Part shown: in pieces, positions 36,945 through 48,395 of the stretch | Numbering within the stretch: position 1 is the first letter of the stretch | Layout of the letters: each line of letters begins with the position of its first letter | NCBI RefSeq assembly: GCF_001644575.1 | Contig: NZ_CP015596.1 | Location: 3,038,001 to 3,102,000 of the forward strand | Origin: Mycobacterium adipatum | GTDB taxonomy: Bacteria; Actinomycetota; Actinomycetes; Mycobacteriales; Mycobacteriaceae | Direction of reading: 5' to 3' | Length of the DNA: 64,000 bases | Notes under the pieces: generated by a model | Databases searched by the model: none | What the model was told of the DNA's origin: nothing | Seen by the model: the letters and a program-made list of their open reading frames with translations, nothing else | Translations under genes and position numbers: made by a program

Positions 36945-37877
36945 ATGATTTCGCTGCGTACGCATGCTATTTCGCTGGCGGCGGTGTTCCTGGCGTTGGC
37001 CGTCGGCGTGGTACTGGGCTCCGGGTTGTTCTCCGACACGGTGTTGTCCGGGCTACGCAGCGACAAGGCCGATTTGCGTACCGAGATCAACACACTGACC
37101 GACGAGAAGAATGAGCTCAACGAGAGGCTCAGCGCAGCAGGGGAATTCGACGGCGCCATGGCGCCGAAGATCTTGCGCGACACCCTGCGGGACAAGGCGG
37201 TGGTCATCTTCCGGACCCCCGACGCCGCCGATGACGATGTGGATGCCGTGCTGCGGCTGGTCGGCCTGGGTGGCGCCACCAGCACCGCCACGATCTCCCT
37301 GACGCCGCAATTTGTGGAAGCCAATTCATCGGAAAAGCTGCTGTCGGTGGTGAATTCGCCCATTGTGCCGGTGGGTCGACAGCTCAGTACCGCATCGTTG
37401 GATCAGGGATCTGCAGCCGGCGACCTGCTCGGCATCGCGCTGCTGCGCGGCAAGGAACCGGCGGTCCCCGACGATCAACGCGAGATTGTGCTGAGCACCC
37501 TTCGCGATACCGGGTTCATCTCCTACGATGCGCCACCCGTCGGCGCCGCGGACACCGCCGTGATCATCACCGGTGGCTCGCTCGGCGACGATGCCGGCAA
37601 CCGGGGCGCCACGGTGGCCCGGTTCGCCGCAGGGTTGGCGCCACACGGTGGCGGCATCGTGCTCGCCGGGCGGGACGGATCGGCCACCGGTACCGCGGCC
37701 GTCGCGGTGACACGTGCCGATGCCGCGCTGTCCGGCGCGGTGAGCACCGTCGACGATGTGGATGTCGAGTCCGGCCGGATCACCACCGCGCTGGCGCTCG
37801 GTGATCTGCTGGGCGGCGGGCAGCCCGGGCGCTACGGCATCGGGCAGGGTGCGACCTCCGTCACCGTCCCGCAGTAG
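36945..37877 (+). CDS. mctB: MctB/SteB-type envelope protein (copper transport / cell division)
   Basis: A 310-residue protein with one N-terminal helix (HAISLAAVFLALAVGVVLGSG), then a coiled-coil stretch (about residues 30-52, DKADLRTEINTLTDEKNELNE in part) and an exported domain. The M. tuberculosis homologue Rv1698 was described as the copper transport protein MctB, and the corynebacterial one as SteB, the partner of SteA. The link to steA here fits the second role. The earlier frame from 36588 lies inside steA and was rejected. Confidence 0.88.
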   Translation: MISLRTHAISLAAVFLALAVGVVLGSGLFSDTVLSGLRSDKADLRTEINTLTDEKNELNERLSAAGEFDGAMAPKILRDTLRDKAVVIFRTPDAADDDVDAVLRLVGLGGATSTATISLTPQFVEANSSEKLLSVVNSPIVPVGRQLSTASLDQGSAAGDLLGIALLRGKEPAVPDDQREIVLSTLRDTGFISYDAPPVGAADTAVIITGGSLGDDAGNRGATVARFAAGLAPHGGGIVLAGRDGSATGTAAVAVTRADAALSGAVSTVDDVDVESGRITTALALGDLLGGGQPGRYGIGQGATSVTVPQ

Positions 37878-37922
37878 ATCGCCGCGAACCGGCGCGTCAG
37901 GCGCGGCTTGTCGGCGCTGGTG

Positions 37923-40353
<2,431 letters not shown>

Positions 40354-40354
40354 C

Positions 40355-41302
40355 ATGGCGACCGCGACGGGTGTGCTCGACGAGCAGATTCAGGGCTACC
40401 TGGATCATCTGGCCATCGAGCGCGGCGTCGCGGCGAACACCCTGAGCTCGTATCGGCGCGACCTGCGTCGCTACGCCGAACACCTCACCGGACGCGGGAT
40501 CGTCGACCTGCGCGCGGTCGGCGAGACTGATGTCAGCGACTTCCTGGTGGAGCTACGCAAGGGTGACCCGGACAACGGCACTGCCGCGTTGTCGGCGGTC
40601 TCGGCGGCCCGCACGCTGGTCGCGGTGCGTGGCCTGCACCGCTTCCTGACCGCCGAGGGTGTGGTCGAGGTCGACGTGGCCCGCGCGGTCAAACCCCCCA
40701 CCCCGACCCGGCGGCTACCCAAGAGCCTCACCCTCGACGAGGTGGTCTCGCTGCTGGAGGCCGCCGGCGGCGATCGCGAATCCGACGGCCCGCTGACCTT
40801 GCGTAACCGCGCGCTGCTGGAAGTGCTGTACTCCACCGGCGCCCGGATCTCCGAGGCGGTCGGACTGGACATCGACGACGTCGACACGCAGTCACGCTCG
40901 GTGCTGCTGCGCGGAAAGGGTGGAAAGCAGCGGCTGGTGCCCATCGGCAGGCCGGCGGTCAGTGCACTGGAGAACTACCTGGTGCGCGGCCGGCCCGAGC
41001 TGGCGCGCCGGGGCAAGGGGGTGCCCGGCATCTTCCTCAACGCCCGCGGCGGGCGGTTGTCCCGGCAGAGTGCCTGGCAGGTGCTCCAGGATGCAGCCGC
41101 TACGGCGGGGATCGCGTCGGATGTGTCACCGCACACCATGCGCCACTCGTTCGCCACCCATCTGCTCGAGGGCGGTGCCGACGTGCGCGTCGTGCAGGAA
41201 CTGCTGGGCCACGCGTCGGTCACCACCACGCAGATCTACACCCTGGTCACCGTCAGCGCGCTGCGCGAGGTGTGGGCCGGGGCTCATCCGCGGGCGCGCT
41301 GA
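40355..41302 (+). CDS. xerD: Tyrosine recombinase XerD
   Basis: XerD works with XerC at dif to resolve chromosome dimers. The 315-residue protein has an N-terminal SAM-like DNA-binding domain ([22 protein letters not shown] in part) and a catalytic domain with Arg in STGARISEA, Lys in [26 protein letters not shown] and the nucleophile Tyr. It is in its normal mycobacterial place (Rv1701) between the Nudix gene and the ParA gene, so it is a housekeeping recombinase, not an element integrase. Its 3' end overlaps the convergent methyltransferase by 19 bases. Confidence 0.94.
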   Translation: MATATGVLDEQIQGYLDHLAIERGVAANTLSSYRRDLRRYAEHLTGRGIVDLRAVGETDVSDFLVELRKGDPDNGTAALSAVSAARTLVAVRGLHRFLTAEGVVEVDVARAVKPPTPTRRLPKSLTLDEVVSLLEAAGGDRESDGPLTLRNRALLEVLYSTGARISEAVGLDIDDVDTQSRSVLLRGKGGKQRLVPIGRPAVSALENYLVRGRPELARRGKGVPGIFLNARGGRLSRQSAWQVLQDAAATAGIASDVSPHTMRHSFATHLLEGGADVRVVQELLGHASVTTTQIYTLVTVSALREVWAGAHPRAR

Positions 41303-42042
41303 TCGCCGAGGTAGTCGGACTCGAGCACCAGATCGGTCAGCAGCGTCTGATACTCGGCGTGCGTCTTGTGCTCCACGGTCCGCCACCGGGTGCCCTCATG
41401 CTCGGACATGTAGGCGCGGTAGCGCGGGGCGCCGGGAATCCCGACGTTGTCGGCGACGACCACCGCACCCCGGCGCAGCCAGCCCCGGTCCAGGATGGCC
41501 TGCAGATCCGGCAGGTAGGCGTCCTTGTCGTGATCGATGAACAGGAAATCCAGCTGACCAGGGGAGAACCCCAGCGCGTCCAGTGTGGCACCGCCGTCGC
41601 CGATGGTGCCCACCACGCAGTGCACCCGGTCCGCGACGCCGGCGTGCGCCCAGATCCGACGGGCCACCCCGGCGTTGGCCGCCGACAGTTCGACGGAGAA
41701 CACCTGCGCCTGCGGGGCGGCCCGGGCGATACGCAACGCCCCGTAGCCGCAGTAGGTGCCCAGTTCGAGTGCGGTAGCGGGGCAGGCCCGCCGCACGGCG
41801 GCGTCGAGCAGCAGCCCCTTTTCATCGCCCACGTTGATCAGATAGGAGTGCTCGTAGGCGAAGCGGTCGATGGTGGTGATCACATCGTCGATATCGCCGG
41901 GGCGGGCCTGGGCCTCCACGAAGTCCGCAGCCGCCGCCTCCCGCCCGTCGCCGATCTGCCCGGTGCTGGTTATGTTGCGCGCACCCCACGCGAGGCGCAG
42001 GAAGGACCAGCGCAGGAATGGCAACCGTTTGGTCAGCCCCAT
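41284..42042 (-). CDS. Class I SAM-dependent O-methyltransferase
   Basis: A 252-residue O-methyltransferase of the catechol/caffeoyl-CoA type. The SAM motif [16 protein letters not shown] is near residue 93, VEL follows, and [15 protein letters not shown] carries the metal-binding Asp residues. It resembles Rv1703c, annotated as a catechol O-methyltransferase; the natural substrate is unknown. TAATCT (42050-42055, minus strand) lies seven bases before the ATG, so the transcript is predicted to be leaderless. Confidence 0.88.
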   Translation of the reverse strand: MGLTKRLPFLRWSFLRLAWGARNITSTGQIGDGREAAAADFVEAQARPGDIDDVITTIDRFAYEHSYLINVGDEKGLLLDAAVRRACPATALELGTYCGYGALRIARAAPQAQVFSVELSAANAGVARRIWAHAGVADRVHCVVGTIGDGGATLDALGFSPGQLDFLFIDHDKDAYLPDLQAILDRGWLRRGAVVVADNVGIPGAPRYRAYMSEHEGTRWRTVEHKTHAEYQTLLTDLVLESDYLGDQRARG

Positions 42043-42092
42043 ACCTGCGAGATTAGCCAGCGGGTCTGCGGTGCCGGGCGGTTATCCGCAGC

Positions 42093-42098
42093 TAGACT
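42093..42098 (+). promoter_or_regulatory. -10 element before the parA leader ORF
   Basis: TAGACT lies exactly eight bases before the ATG at 42107, the pattern of a leaderless mycobacterial promoter. It would start RNA at the 15-codon ORF that overlaps parA. Confidence 0.5.
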
Positions 42099-42106
42099 CT
42101 GCTGCG

Positions 42107-42154
42107 ATGTTCGCCATGGATGAGGCCCGCCCGATCTGCGTGGCTGCCGCATGA
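42107..42154 (+). CDS. Predicted leaderless 15-residue upstream ORF
   Basis: An ATG eight bases after a TAGACT box opens a 15-codon frame (MFAMDEARPICVAAA) whose TGA overlaps the parA ATG (ATGA at 42151-42154). No Shine-Dalgarno precedes parA itself, so ribosomes that start leaderless on this ORF could re-start on parA. Too short for a coding call by composition; the evidence is the spacing and overlap. Confidence 0.45.
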   Translation: MFAMDEARPICVAAA

Positions 42155-43011
42155 GCGAAGACGACGCGGCACCCGAGATCGGCCTCACCGGGCGGCCGCC
42201 CCGCGACATTCCCGAGCCCCGTCCGCGCAGCGTGCACGGCCCGGCCAAGGTCATCGCGATGTGTAACCAGAAGGGTGGGGTCGGCAAGACCACCTCGACC
42301 ATCAACCTGGGTGCGAGCCTGGCCGAATACGGCCGGCGGGTGCTGTTGGTGGACTTGGACCCGCAGGGCGCGCTGTCCGCCGGGCTCGGGGTACCGCATT
42401 ACGAACTCGAACACACCGTGCACAACCTGCTGGTCGAGCCGAGGGTGTCGATCGATCAGGTGATCATCAACACCCGGGTGCCCGGGCTGGACCTGGTGCC
42501 CAGCAATATCGACCTGTCGGCCGCGGAGATCCAGCTGGTCAACGAGGTCGGCCGTGAGCAGTCGCTGGCCCGCGCACTGTATCCGGTGCTGGATCGCTAC
42601 GACTACGTGCTCATCGACTGCCAGCCGTCACTCGGCCTGCTCACCGTCAACGGACTGGCCTGCGCCGATGGCGTGATCATCCCGACCGAATGTGAGTACT
42701 TCTCGCTGCGTGGGTTGGCCCTGCTCACCGACACCGTCGAGAAGGTGAAGGACCGGCTCAACCCCAAGCTGGAGATCAGCGGCATCCTGGTCACCCGGTT
42801 CGACCATCGGACCGTCAACGCCCGCGAGGTGATGGCCCGGGTGGTCGAGCGGTTCGGCGATCTGGTCTTCGACACCGTCATCACCCGCACGGTGCGTTTC
42901 CCGGAGACCAGCGTGGCGGGTGAACCGATCACCAGTTGGGCGCCGAAATCCACTGGTGCCCTGGCATATCGGGCCTTGGCCCGCGAGGTCATCGCCCGGT
43001 TCGGGTCGTGA
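42151..43011 (+). CDS. ParA-family ATPase (Soj-like, Rv1708 type)
   Basis: A 286-residue ParA/Soj ATPase. The deviant Walker A is CNQKGGVGKTT near residue 37, with LLVDLDPQGALSAGLG and the Walker B-like VLIDCQPSLGLLT further on. It is not the parA next to the origin but the second copy found beside scpAB in mycobacteria and other bacteria. The sequence is close to Rv1708. Its ATG overlaps the short upstream ORF, and its stop overlaps the scpA GTG. A role in chromosome organisation with ScpAB is inferred from linkage. Confidence 0.93.
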   Translation: MSEDDAAPEIGLTGRPPRDIPEPRPRSVHGPAKVIAMCNQKGGVGKTTSTINLGASLAEYGRRVLLVDLDPQGALSAGLGVPHYELEHTVHNLLVEPRVSIDQVIINTRVPGLDLVPSNIDLSAAEIQLVNEVGREQSLARALYPVLDRYDYVLIDCQPSLGLLTVNGLACADGVIIPTECEYFSLRGLALLTDTVEKVKDRLNPKLEISGILVTRFDHRTVNAREVMARVVERFGDLVFDTVITRTVRFPETSVAGEPITSWAPKSTGALAYRALAREVIARFGS

Positions 43012-43820
43012 CCGAGGCGGCTGCTCCGGAGGCCGCCCAGGGTTTCCAGGTCCGGCTGAGCAACTTCGAGGGCCCCTTCGATCTGCTGCTGCAGCTGATC
43101 TTCGGGCACCGCCTCGACGTCACCGAGGTCGCCCTGCACCAGGTGACTGACGAGTTCATCGCCTACACCAAGGAGATCGGCCGCCATCTCGAACTCGACG
43201 AGACGACGGCGTTCCTGGTGATTGCCGCCACACTGCTCGATCTCAAGGCGGCCCGGCTGCTGCCTGCCGGCGAGGTCCACGACGAGGACGATCTGGCCCT
43301 GCTGGAAGTGCGTGACCTGCTGTTCGCGCGGCTGCTGCAGTACCGCGCGTTCAAGCACGTCGCCGAGATGTTCGCCGAACTGGAAGCCGCCGCGTTGCGC
43401 AGCTACCCGCGCGCGGTCTCGCTGGAACCGCAGTTCGAACAGCTATTACCCGAGGTCATGCTGGGTGTGGACGCTGATCGGTTTGCTCAGATCGCGGCGA
43501 CCGCCTTCACCCCGCGTCCGGTCCCGACGGTGCGCCTGGATCACCTGCACATCCAGCCCGTCTCGGTTCCCGAACAGGCCAAACGCTTGATGGGGTTACT
43601 GGAGATGCGCGGCGTGGGGCAGTGGGCGTCGTTCTCCGAGCTGGTCGCCGACTGTGCGGGGTCGATGGAGATCGTCGGCCGGTTCCTGGCGCTATTGGAG
43701 CTGTACCGGGCCAGGGCGGTAGCATTCGAGCAAGTAGAACCGCTTGGTGTGCTCCAGGTTTCGTGGACCGGGGATCGGCCAACCAACGAACACCTAGCAG
43801 CCGCAGTGGAAGAAGACTGA
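43008..43820 (+). CDS. scpA: Segregation and condensation protein A
   Basis: ScpA is the kleisin that bridges the Smc heads and binds ScpB. The 270-residue protein starts with the family hallmark FQVRLSNFEGPFDLLLQLI, followed by ETTAFLVIAATLLDLKAARLLP (given in parts), and has a C-terminal winged-helix part. The GTG at 43008 overlaps the parA stop (GTGA). The stop shares one base with the scpB ATG. Confidence 0.95.
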   Translation: MTEAAAPEAAQGFQVRLSNFEGPFDLLLQLIFGHRLDVTEVALHQVTDEFIAYTKEIGRHLELDETTAFLVIAATLLDLKAARLLPAGEVHDEDDLALLEVRDLLFARLLQYRAFKHVAEMFAELEAAALRSYPRAVSLEPQFEQLLPEVMLGVDADRFAQIAATAFTPRPVPTVRLDHLHIQPVSVPEQAKRLMGLLEMRGVGQWASFSELVADCAGSMEIVGRFLALLELYRARAVAFEQVEPLGVLQVSWTGDRPTNEHLAAAVEED

Positions 43821-44554
43821 TGACCAACGATGTGACCGATACCGAGCCGGGTGTCGACCCGGCCCCGGAACCGGGCGCTGAAGAGGTCTCCGAGGACACC
43901 GCGGAGCCGGTCGCCGAGGCCCTCGACGATGCCGAGTTCCGCTCGGTCATCGAGGCGCTGTTGCTGGTGGTGGACACCCCGGTTACGGTGGAGGCGCTGG
44001 CGTCGGCCACCGACACCTCCGAGGACCGCGTCGCGGCCACCCTGGCCGAACTGGCCGCCGAGCTCACCGAACGGGGCAGCGGTATCGATCTGCGCGAGGC
44101 CGGTGGCGGGTGGCGGATGTACACCCGCGCCCGCTACGCCCCGTATGTGGAGCGGCTGCTGCTCGACGGCGCCCGTTCCAAACTGACCCGCGCCGCGCTG
44201 GAGACGCTGGCCGTGGTGGCCTACCGCCAGCCGGTGACGCGGGCCCGGGTCAGCGCGGTTCGCGGCGTCAACGTCGACGCGGTGGTGCGCACCCTGGTCG
44301 CCCGCGGTCTGATCACCGAGGCGGGCACCGATTCCGACAGTGGCGCCGTCACGTTCGCCACCACCGAGCTGTTCCTGGAGCGGCTCGGCCTGTCTTCGCT
44401 GGCTGATCTGCCCGACATCGCGCCCCTGTTGCCCGATGTCGATGTCATCGATGACCTGAGTGAAAACCTCAGCGCCGAACCGCGCTTCGCGAAGCTCGAC
44501 GGTTCGCCCGCTGTACCCGGCACGCCGTCGGGTTTTGATGTGGACAAGGACTGA
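43820..44554 (+). CDS. scpB: Segregation and condensation protein B
   Basis: ScpB dimers bind the ScpA linker in the Smc complex. The 244-residue protein has an acidic, probably disordered N-terminus (~35 residues) and two winged-helix domains (EFRSVIEALLLVVDTPVTVEAL; then LTRAALETLAVVAYRQPVTRARV, NVDAVVRTLVARGLI in parts). The start TGATG overlap with scpA and the one-base gap to rluB show tight coupling. Confidence 0.95.
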   Translation: MTNDVTDTEPGVDPAPEPGAEEVSEDTAEPVAEALDDAEFRSVIEALLLVVDTPVTVEALASATDTSEDRVAATLAELAAELTERGSGIDLREAGGGWRMYTRARYAPYVERLLLDGARSKLTRAALETLAVVAYRQPVTRARVSAVRGVNVDAVVRTLVARGLITEAGTDSDSGAVTFATTELFLERLGLSSLADLPDIAPLLPDVDVIDDLSENLSAEPRFAKLDGSPAVPGTPSGFDVDKD

Positions 44555-44555
44555 C

Positions 44556-45299
44556 ATGGTCGAGCCGGATGGTGTTCGGTTGCAGAAAGTGTTGTCGCAG
44601 GCGGGAATTGCTTCTCGTCGGGTGGCAGAGCGGATGATCCTCGACGGTCGCGTCGAGGTGGACGGCCGGATCGTCACCGAGCTGGGTACCCGGGTGGACA
44701 CCGAAAACTCGGAGATCCGGGTGGACGGGGTCAAGGTGCGACTCGACGACACCCTGGTGTATCTGGCGATCAACAAGGAACGCGGTATGCACTCCACGAT
44801 GTCGGACGACCGGGGTCGCCCGTGCGTGGGTGATCTGGTGGAGCACCGCGTGCGCGGGAACAAGAATCTGTTCCATGTCGGGCGCCTCGACGCCGACACC
44901 GAGGGCCTGTTGTTGCTGACCAACGACGGCGAACTGGCCCACCGTCTGATGCACCCGTCCTACGAGGTGCCTAAGACCTATCTGGCGACCGTAGTGGGCA
45001 CGGTGCCGCGCGGGCTGGGCAAGAAGCTGCGGGCCGGCGTGGAACTGGACGACGGGCCGATCGCCCTCGACGATTTCGCGGTCGTGGACACCTTGCCCGG
45101 AAAGTCGCTGGTCAAGGTGACACTGCACGAAGGCCGTAAGCGCCTGGTGCGCCGGCTGCTGGCCTCGGTGGGCTTCCCGGTCGAGAGCCTGGTGCGCACC
45201 AGCATCGGCGCGGTGGAGCTGGGCGATACGCGTCCCGGCAACATTCGGGTGCTGACCCGCAAGGAGATCGGCGAGCTGTACCAGGCGGTGGGAATGTGA
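44556..45299 (+). CDS. rluB: rRNA pseudouridine synthase (RluB/RsuA family)
   Basis: A 247-residue pseudouridine synthase: an N-terminal S4 domain ([21 protein letters not shown]) and the catalytic motif [17 protein letters not shown] with the catalytic Asp in RLDADT. RluB-type enzymes modify 23S rRNA (U2605 in E. coli). It corresponds to Rv1711. The ATG follows the scpB stop by one base; the stop overlaps the cmk GTG. Confidence 0.94.
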   Translation: MVEPDGVRLQKVLSQAGIASRRVAERMILDGRVEVDGRIVTELGTRVDTENSEIRVDGVKVRLDDTLVYLAINKERGMHSTMSDDRGRPCVGDLVEHRVRGNKNLFHVGRLDADTEGLLLLTNDGELAHRLMHPSYEVPKTYLATVVGTVPRGLGKKLRAGVELDDGPIALDDFAVVDTLPGKSLVKVTLHEGRKRLVRRLLASVGFPVESLVRTSIGAVELGDTRPGNIRVLTRKEIGELYQAVGM

Positions 45300-45982
45300 G
45301 TGCTGTGTTGACGATAGCTCTGGACGGACCCGCCGGGACCGGAAAGTCTTCGGTGTCAAGAGGTTTGGCGCGCGCCATGGGTCTGCGCTACCTCAATACC
45401 GGATCGATGTACCGCATCGTCACGCTCGCGGTGCTGCGTGCCGGTGTGGACATCCACGACGCCCAGCGGGTGGCCGATATCGCCGGCGGGGTGGACCTGT
45501 CGGTCGGGTACGACCCCGACCTGGACCAGGCGTACCTGGCCGGTGAGGACGTGTCGGCAGAGATCCGCGGTGACGAGGTCACCCGTGCGGTGTCGGCGGT
45601 GTCCGCGGTGCCCGCGGTGCGCGCCCAGCTGGTGCAATTGCAGCGCGCGCTTGCCGCCGGGGACGGCGGGGTGGTGGTCGAGGGACGCGATATCGGTACC
45701 GTCGTGCTGCCCGATGCCGACGTCAAGATCTACCTGACGGCGTCGCCGGAGGTACGCGCCCAGCGGCGCAACGCGCAGAACATCGCGAGCGGCGTCGAGG
45801 ACGCTTACGAGGCCGTGCTCGCCGACGTCAAACGCCGGGACCACCTCGACTCCACCCGGGCGGTATCACCGCTGCGGCCGGCCGACGATGCGGTGATCGT
45901 CGACACCAGCGATATGAACGAGGCACAGGTGATTGCACACCTGCAGGAACTGGTACAACAGCGGGCCGGAGCGCACCGATGA
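45296..45982 (+). CDS. cmk: Cytidylate kinase
   Basis: Cmk phosphorylates CMP and dCMP. The P-loop GPAGTGKSS lies at residues ~10-18, and YLNTGSMYR and [21 protein letters not shown] (in part) are family blocks; the [20 protein letters not shown] lid and end region follows. Length 228. It starts with GTG overlapping rluB and its stop overlaps the der ATG. The order rluB-cmk-der is conserved in actinobacteria. Confidence 0.96.
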   Translation: MSAVLTIALDGPAGTGKSSVSRGLARAMGLRYLNTGSMYRIVTLAVLRAGVDIHDAQRVADIAGGVDLSVGYDPDLDQAYLAGEDVSAEIRGDEVTRAVSAVSAVPAVRAQLVQLQRALAAGDGGVVVEGRDIGTVVLPDADVKIYLTASPEVRAQRRNAQNIASGVEDAYEAVLADVKRRDHLDSTRAVSPLRPADDAVIVDTSDMNEAQVIAHLQELVQQRAGAHR

Positions 45983-47379
45983 GCGAAGACGGCACCTGGT
46001 ACGACGAAAGCGACTGGGAAGAAGGATCGTTCGACGACGATGGCGTCGAGGAGGACTACGCGCCGCCGCCGGTGCTCGCCGTGGTGGGACGTCCCAATGT
46101 CGGCAAGTCGACACTGGTCAATCGCATCCTGGGCCGTCGCGAGGCCGTCGTTCAGGACATCCCCGGAGTGACCCGCGACCGGGTCTCCTACGACGCGAAC
46201 TATCTGGGCCGCCGGTTCGTCGTACAGGACACCGGGGGATGGGAGCCCGACGCCAAGGGCCTACAGCAGAAGGTTGCCGAACAGGCCACGGTGGCGATGC
46301 AGACCGCCGATGCGATCGTCATGGTCGTCGACGCGGTGGTCGGCGCAACGTCGGCCGACGAGGCCGCCGCCAAGCGCCTACAGCGTGCGGGAAAGCCGGT
46401 CTTTCTGGCCGCCAACAAGGTTGACAACGAGCGCGGGGAAGCCGATGCCGCCGCGCTGTGGTCGCTGGGCCTGGGGCAGCCGTACCCGATCAGCGCCATG
46501 CACGGCCGCGGGGTTGCCGACCTGTTGGACAGTGTGCTGGAGAAGTTGCCCGAGGCCTCCGAGGTCGGCGGCGGTCCCGGTGGGCCGCGTCGCGTCGCGC
46601 TGGTGGGCAAACCCAACGTGGGCAAGAGTTCTCTGCTGAATCGGCTCTCCGGTGACGAACGGTCCGTGGTGCACGATGTCGCCGGCACCACCGTGGACCC
46701 CGTCGACTCGCTGATCGAACTGGGCGGTAAGCCTTGGCGTTTCATCGACACCGCCGGTCTCCGACGCAAGGTCGGCCAGGCCAGTGGGCACGAGTTCTAC
46801 GCCTCGGTGCGCACCCACAGCGCCATCGACGCCGCCGAGGTGGTGGTGGTGCTGATCGACGGGTCACAGCCACTGACCGAGCAGGATCAGCGGGTGCTGT
46901 CCATGGTGATCGAGGCCGGGCGTGCACTGGTGCTGGCGTTCAACAAGTGGGATCTGGTCGACGAGGACCGGCGCTACCTGCTGGACAAGGAGATCGACCG
47001 TGAGCTGGCGCAAGTGCAGTGGGCGCCGCGGGTCAACATCTCGGCCAAAACCGGTCGCGCGGTGCAGAAACTGGTGCCGGCGCTGGAAACCGCGCTGCAG
47101 TCCTGGGATGCCCGCATCCCGACCGGCCGGCTGAACACGTTCTTCAAGGAGATCGTCGCGGCCACCCCACCGCCGGTGCGCGGCGGGAAACAGCCCCGCA
47201 TCCTGTTCGCCACCCAGGCGGCCTCGCGCCCACCGACTTTCGTGTTGTTCACCAGTGGCTTCCTGGAGGCCGGGTATCGCCGGTTCCTGGAGCGCAAGCT
47301 GCGGGAGACTTTCGGTTTCGAGGGCAGCCCGATCCGGATCAATGTGCGGGTCCGGGAGAAGCGCTCCGCACGGAAGTAG
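45979..47379 (+). CDS. der: Ribosome-assembly GTPase Der (EngA)
   Basis: Der has two GTPase domains in tandem and a KH-like C-terminal domain, and acts in 50S subunit maturation. Both G1 motifs are present ([10 protein letters not shown] near residue 38, [10 protein letters not shown] near residue 211), as are both G3 (DTGG, DTAG) and G4 (NKVD, NKWD) motifs. The first ~30 residues are an acidic extension. Length 466. The next gene is not the one found in M. tuberculosis, so der marks the end of the conserved block. Confidence 0.96.
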   Translation: MSEDGTWYDESDWEEGSFDDDGVEEDYAPPPVLAVVGRPNVGKSTLVNRILGRREAVVQDIPGVTRDRVSYDANYLGRRFVVQDTGGWEPDAKGLQQKVAEQATVAMQTADAIVMVVDAVVGATSADEAAAKRLQRAGKPVFLAANKVDNERGEADAAALWSLGLGQPYPISAMHGRGVADLLDSVLEKLPEASEVGGGPGGPRRVALVGKPNVGKSSLLNRLSGDERSVVHDVAGTTVDPVDSLIELGGKPWRFIDTAGLRRKVGQASGHEFYASVRTHSAIDAAEVVVVLIDGSQPLTEQDQRVLSMVIEAGRALVLAFNKWDLVDEDRRYLLDKEIDRELAQVQWAPRVNISAKTGRAVQKLVPALETALQSWDARIPTGRLNTFFKEIVAATPPPVRGGKQPRILFATQAASRPPTFVLFTSGFLEAGYRRFLERKLRETFGFEGSPIRINVRVREKRSARK

Positions 47380-47394
47380 CGCCCGTCGGCTGGG

Positions 47395-47400
47395 TAGGGT
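47395..47400 (+). promoter_or_regulatory. -10 element, predicted leaderless promoter
   Basis: TAGGGT lies seven bases before the GTG at 47408 and no Shine-Dalgarno is present, so the first TauE/SafE gene is predicted to have a leaderless transcript starting at the GTG. Confidence 0.5.
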
Positions 47401-47407
47401 GGCCACA

Positions 47408-48190
47408 GTGTCGACCACCCACATGATCCTGATCGCATTGGCCGGCGTGGGGGCCGGGGCAATCAACGCGATCGTCGGTTCGGGCACCTTGATCACCTTC
47501 CCGACCCTGGTCGCGCTCGGCTTTCCGCCGGTCACCGCGACGATGTCGAACGCCGTCGGGCTGGTGGCCGGTGGTGTCTCGGGCACGTGGGGGTACCGCC
47601 GCGAACTGCGCGGGCAGTGGAACCGGCTGCGCTGGCAGATTCCGGCCTCGCTGCTCGGCGCCGGTCTCGGCGCGTGGCTGCTGCTACACCTGCCGGAAAA
47701 GGTGTTCACCCGCATCGTCCCGGTGCTGTTGATCCTCGCACTGGTGCTGGTGCTGCTCGGCCCGCGCATCCAGGCCTGGGCGCGGGCGCGCGCCGAAGCC
47801 ATGGGCCAGACCGCCGATCATGTGTCGGCGGCCCGGATGACCGCTCTGGTGGCGGGAACATTCGCCGTCGGTGTCTATGGCGGCTACTTCACCGCAGCGC
47901 AGGGGATCCTGCTGGTCGCGGTGATGGGCGCGTTGCTGCCCGAAGATATGCAGCGCATGAACGCCGCCAAAAATCTGCTGTCGCTGCTGGTCAACGTGGT
48001 GGCCGCGGTGGCCTACACGGTGGTGGCATTCGACCGGATCAGCTGGGTGGCGGCCGGCCTGATCGCGGTGGGTTCGCTGGTCGGTGGATTTCTCGGTGCC
48101 CACTACGGGCGCCGTCTGTCGCCCGGTGCGCTGCGGGCCGTGATCGTCGTGGTGGGATTGATTGGGCTTTACCGGTTGTTGTCCGTGTAG
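47408..48190 (+). CDS. TauE/SafE-family permease (first copy)
   Basis: A 260-residue membrane protein with about eight helices. The N-terminal GVGAGAINAIVGSGTLITFPTLVALG block (given by its core GSGTLITFPTL) and the repeat in the second half (GVYGGYFTAAQGILLVAVMG, core GGYFTAAQG) are the inverted repeat units of the TauE/SafE family. Members export sulfite or sulfoacetate or move other organic anions; the substrate is unknown. The GTG at 47408 fits a leaderless start; an ATG at 47423 is the alternative. The promoter box of the following leader ORF overlaps its stop. Confidence 0.88.
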   Translation: MSTTHMILIALAGVGAGAINAIVGSGTLITFPTLVALGFPPVTATMSNAVGLVAGGVSGTWGYRRELRGQWNRLRWQIPASLLGAGLGAWLLLHLPEKVFTRIVPVLLILALVLVLLGPRIQAWARARAEAMGQTADHVSAARMTALVAGTFAVGVYGGYFTAAQGILLVAVMGALLPEDMQRMNAAKNLLSLLVNVVAAVAYTVVAFDRISWVAAGLIAVGSLVGGFLGAHYGRRLSPGALRAVIVVVGLIGLYRLLSV

Positions 48191-48193
48191 TCT
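48188..48193 (+). promoter_or_regulatory. -10 element before the Cys leader ORF
   Basis: TAGTCT overlaps the stop of the first TauE gene and lies about 32 bp before the leader ORF ATG. It would give a short leader carrying the Shine-Dalgarno GGGAGGA. No good -35 is seen. Confidence 0.4.
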
Positions 48194-48225
48194 GGCCTGC
48201 GGCTTGAGAAACTGGGAGGACTCCG

Positions 48226-48336
48226 ATGAGTGAACGCGCTGTCGCGGCGTCACCGTCTGAGTTGTGCGCGCTCGAGCCGTTTTGGCCGTCGCGCCGGTTG
48301 ATGGCTTTCGACGAGTGGTGTTGTCGGCGTCCCTGA
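48226..48336 (+). CDS. Short leader ORF with Cys-Cys codons (possible Cys attenuator)
   Basis: A 36-residue frame preceded by a strong GGGAGGA eight bases before the ATG. The last residues are MAFDEWCCRRP, with two neighbouring Cys codons (TGTTGT, 48319-48324) four codons before the stop, and a third Cys earlier. It ends 59 bp before the second TauE/SafE gene. Mycobacteria are known to use Cys-codon-rich leader ORFs as cysteine-responsive attenuators ahead of sulfur genes, and this arrangement resembles them. A hairpin AGGCC-N7-GGCCT follows at 48356-48372. Translation and regulation are inferred. Confidence 0.6.
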   Translation: MSERAVAASPSELCALEPFWPSRRLMAFDEWCCRRP

Positions 48337-48395
48337 CGTCCGCCCATCCGTCGCAAGGCCGCCCCGTGGCCTCCTGATCGAAAGCAGCCGAACCA

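Noticed and set aside
40355..41302. XerD as integrase of a mobile element
   Set aside because: Gene order around it is the conserved mycobacterial chromosome order and it belongs to the housekeeping XerD type; no att sites or phage genes nearby.
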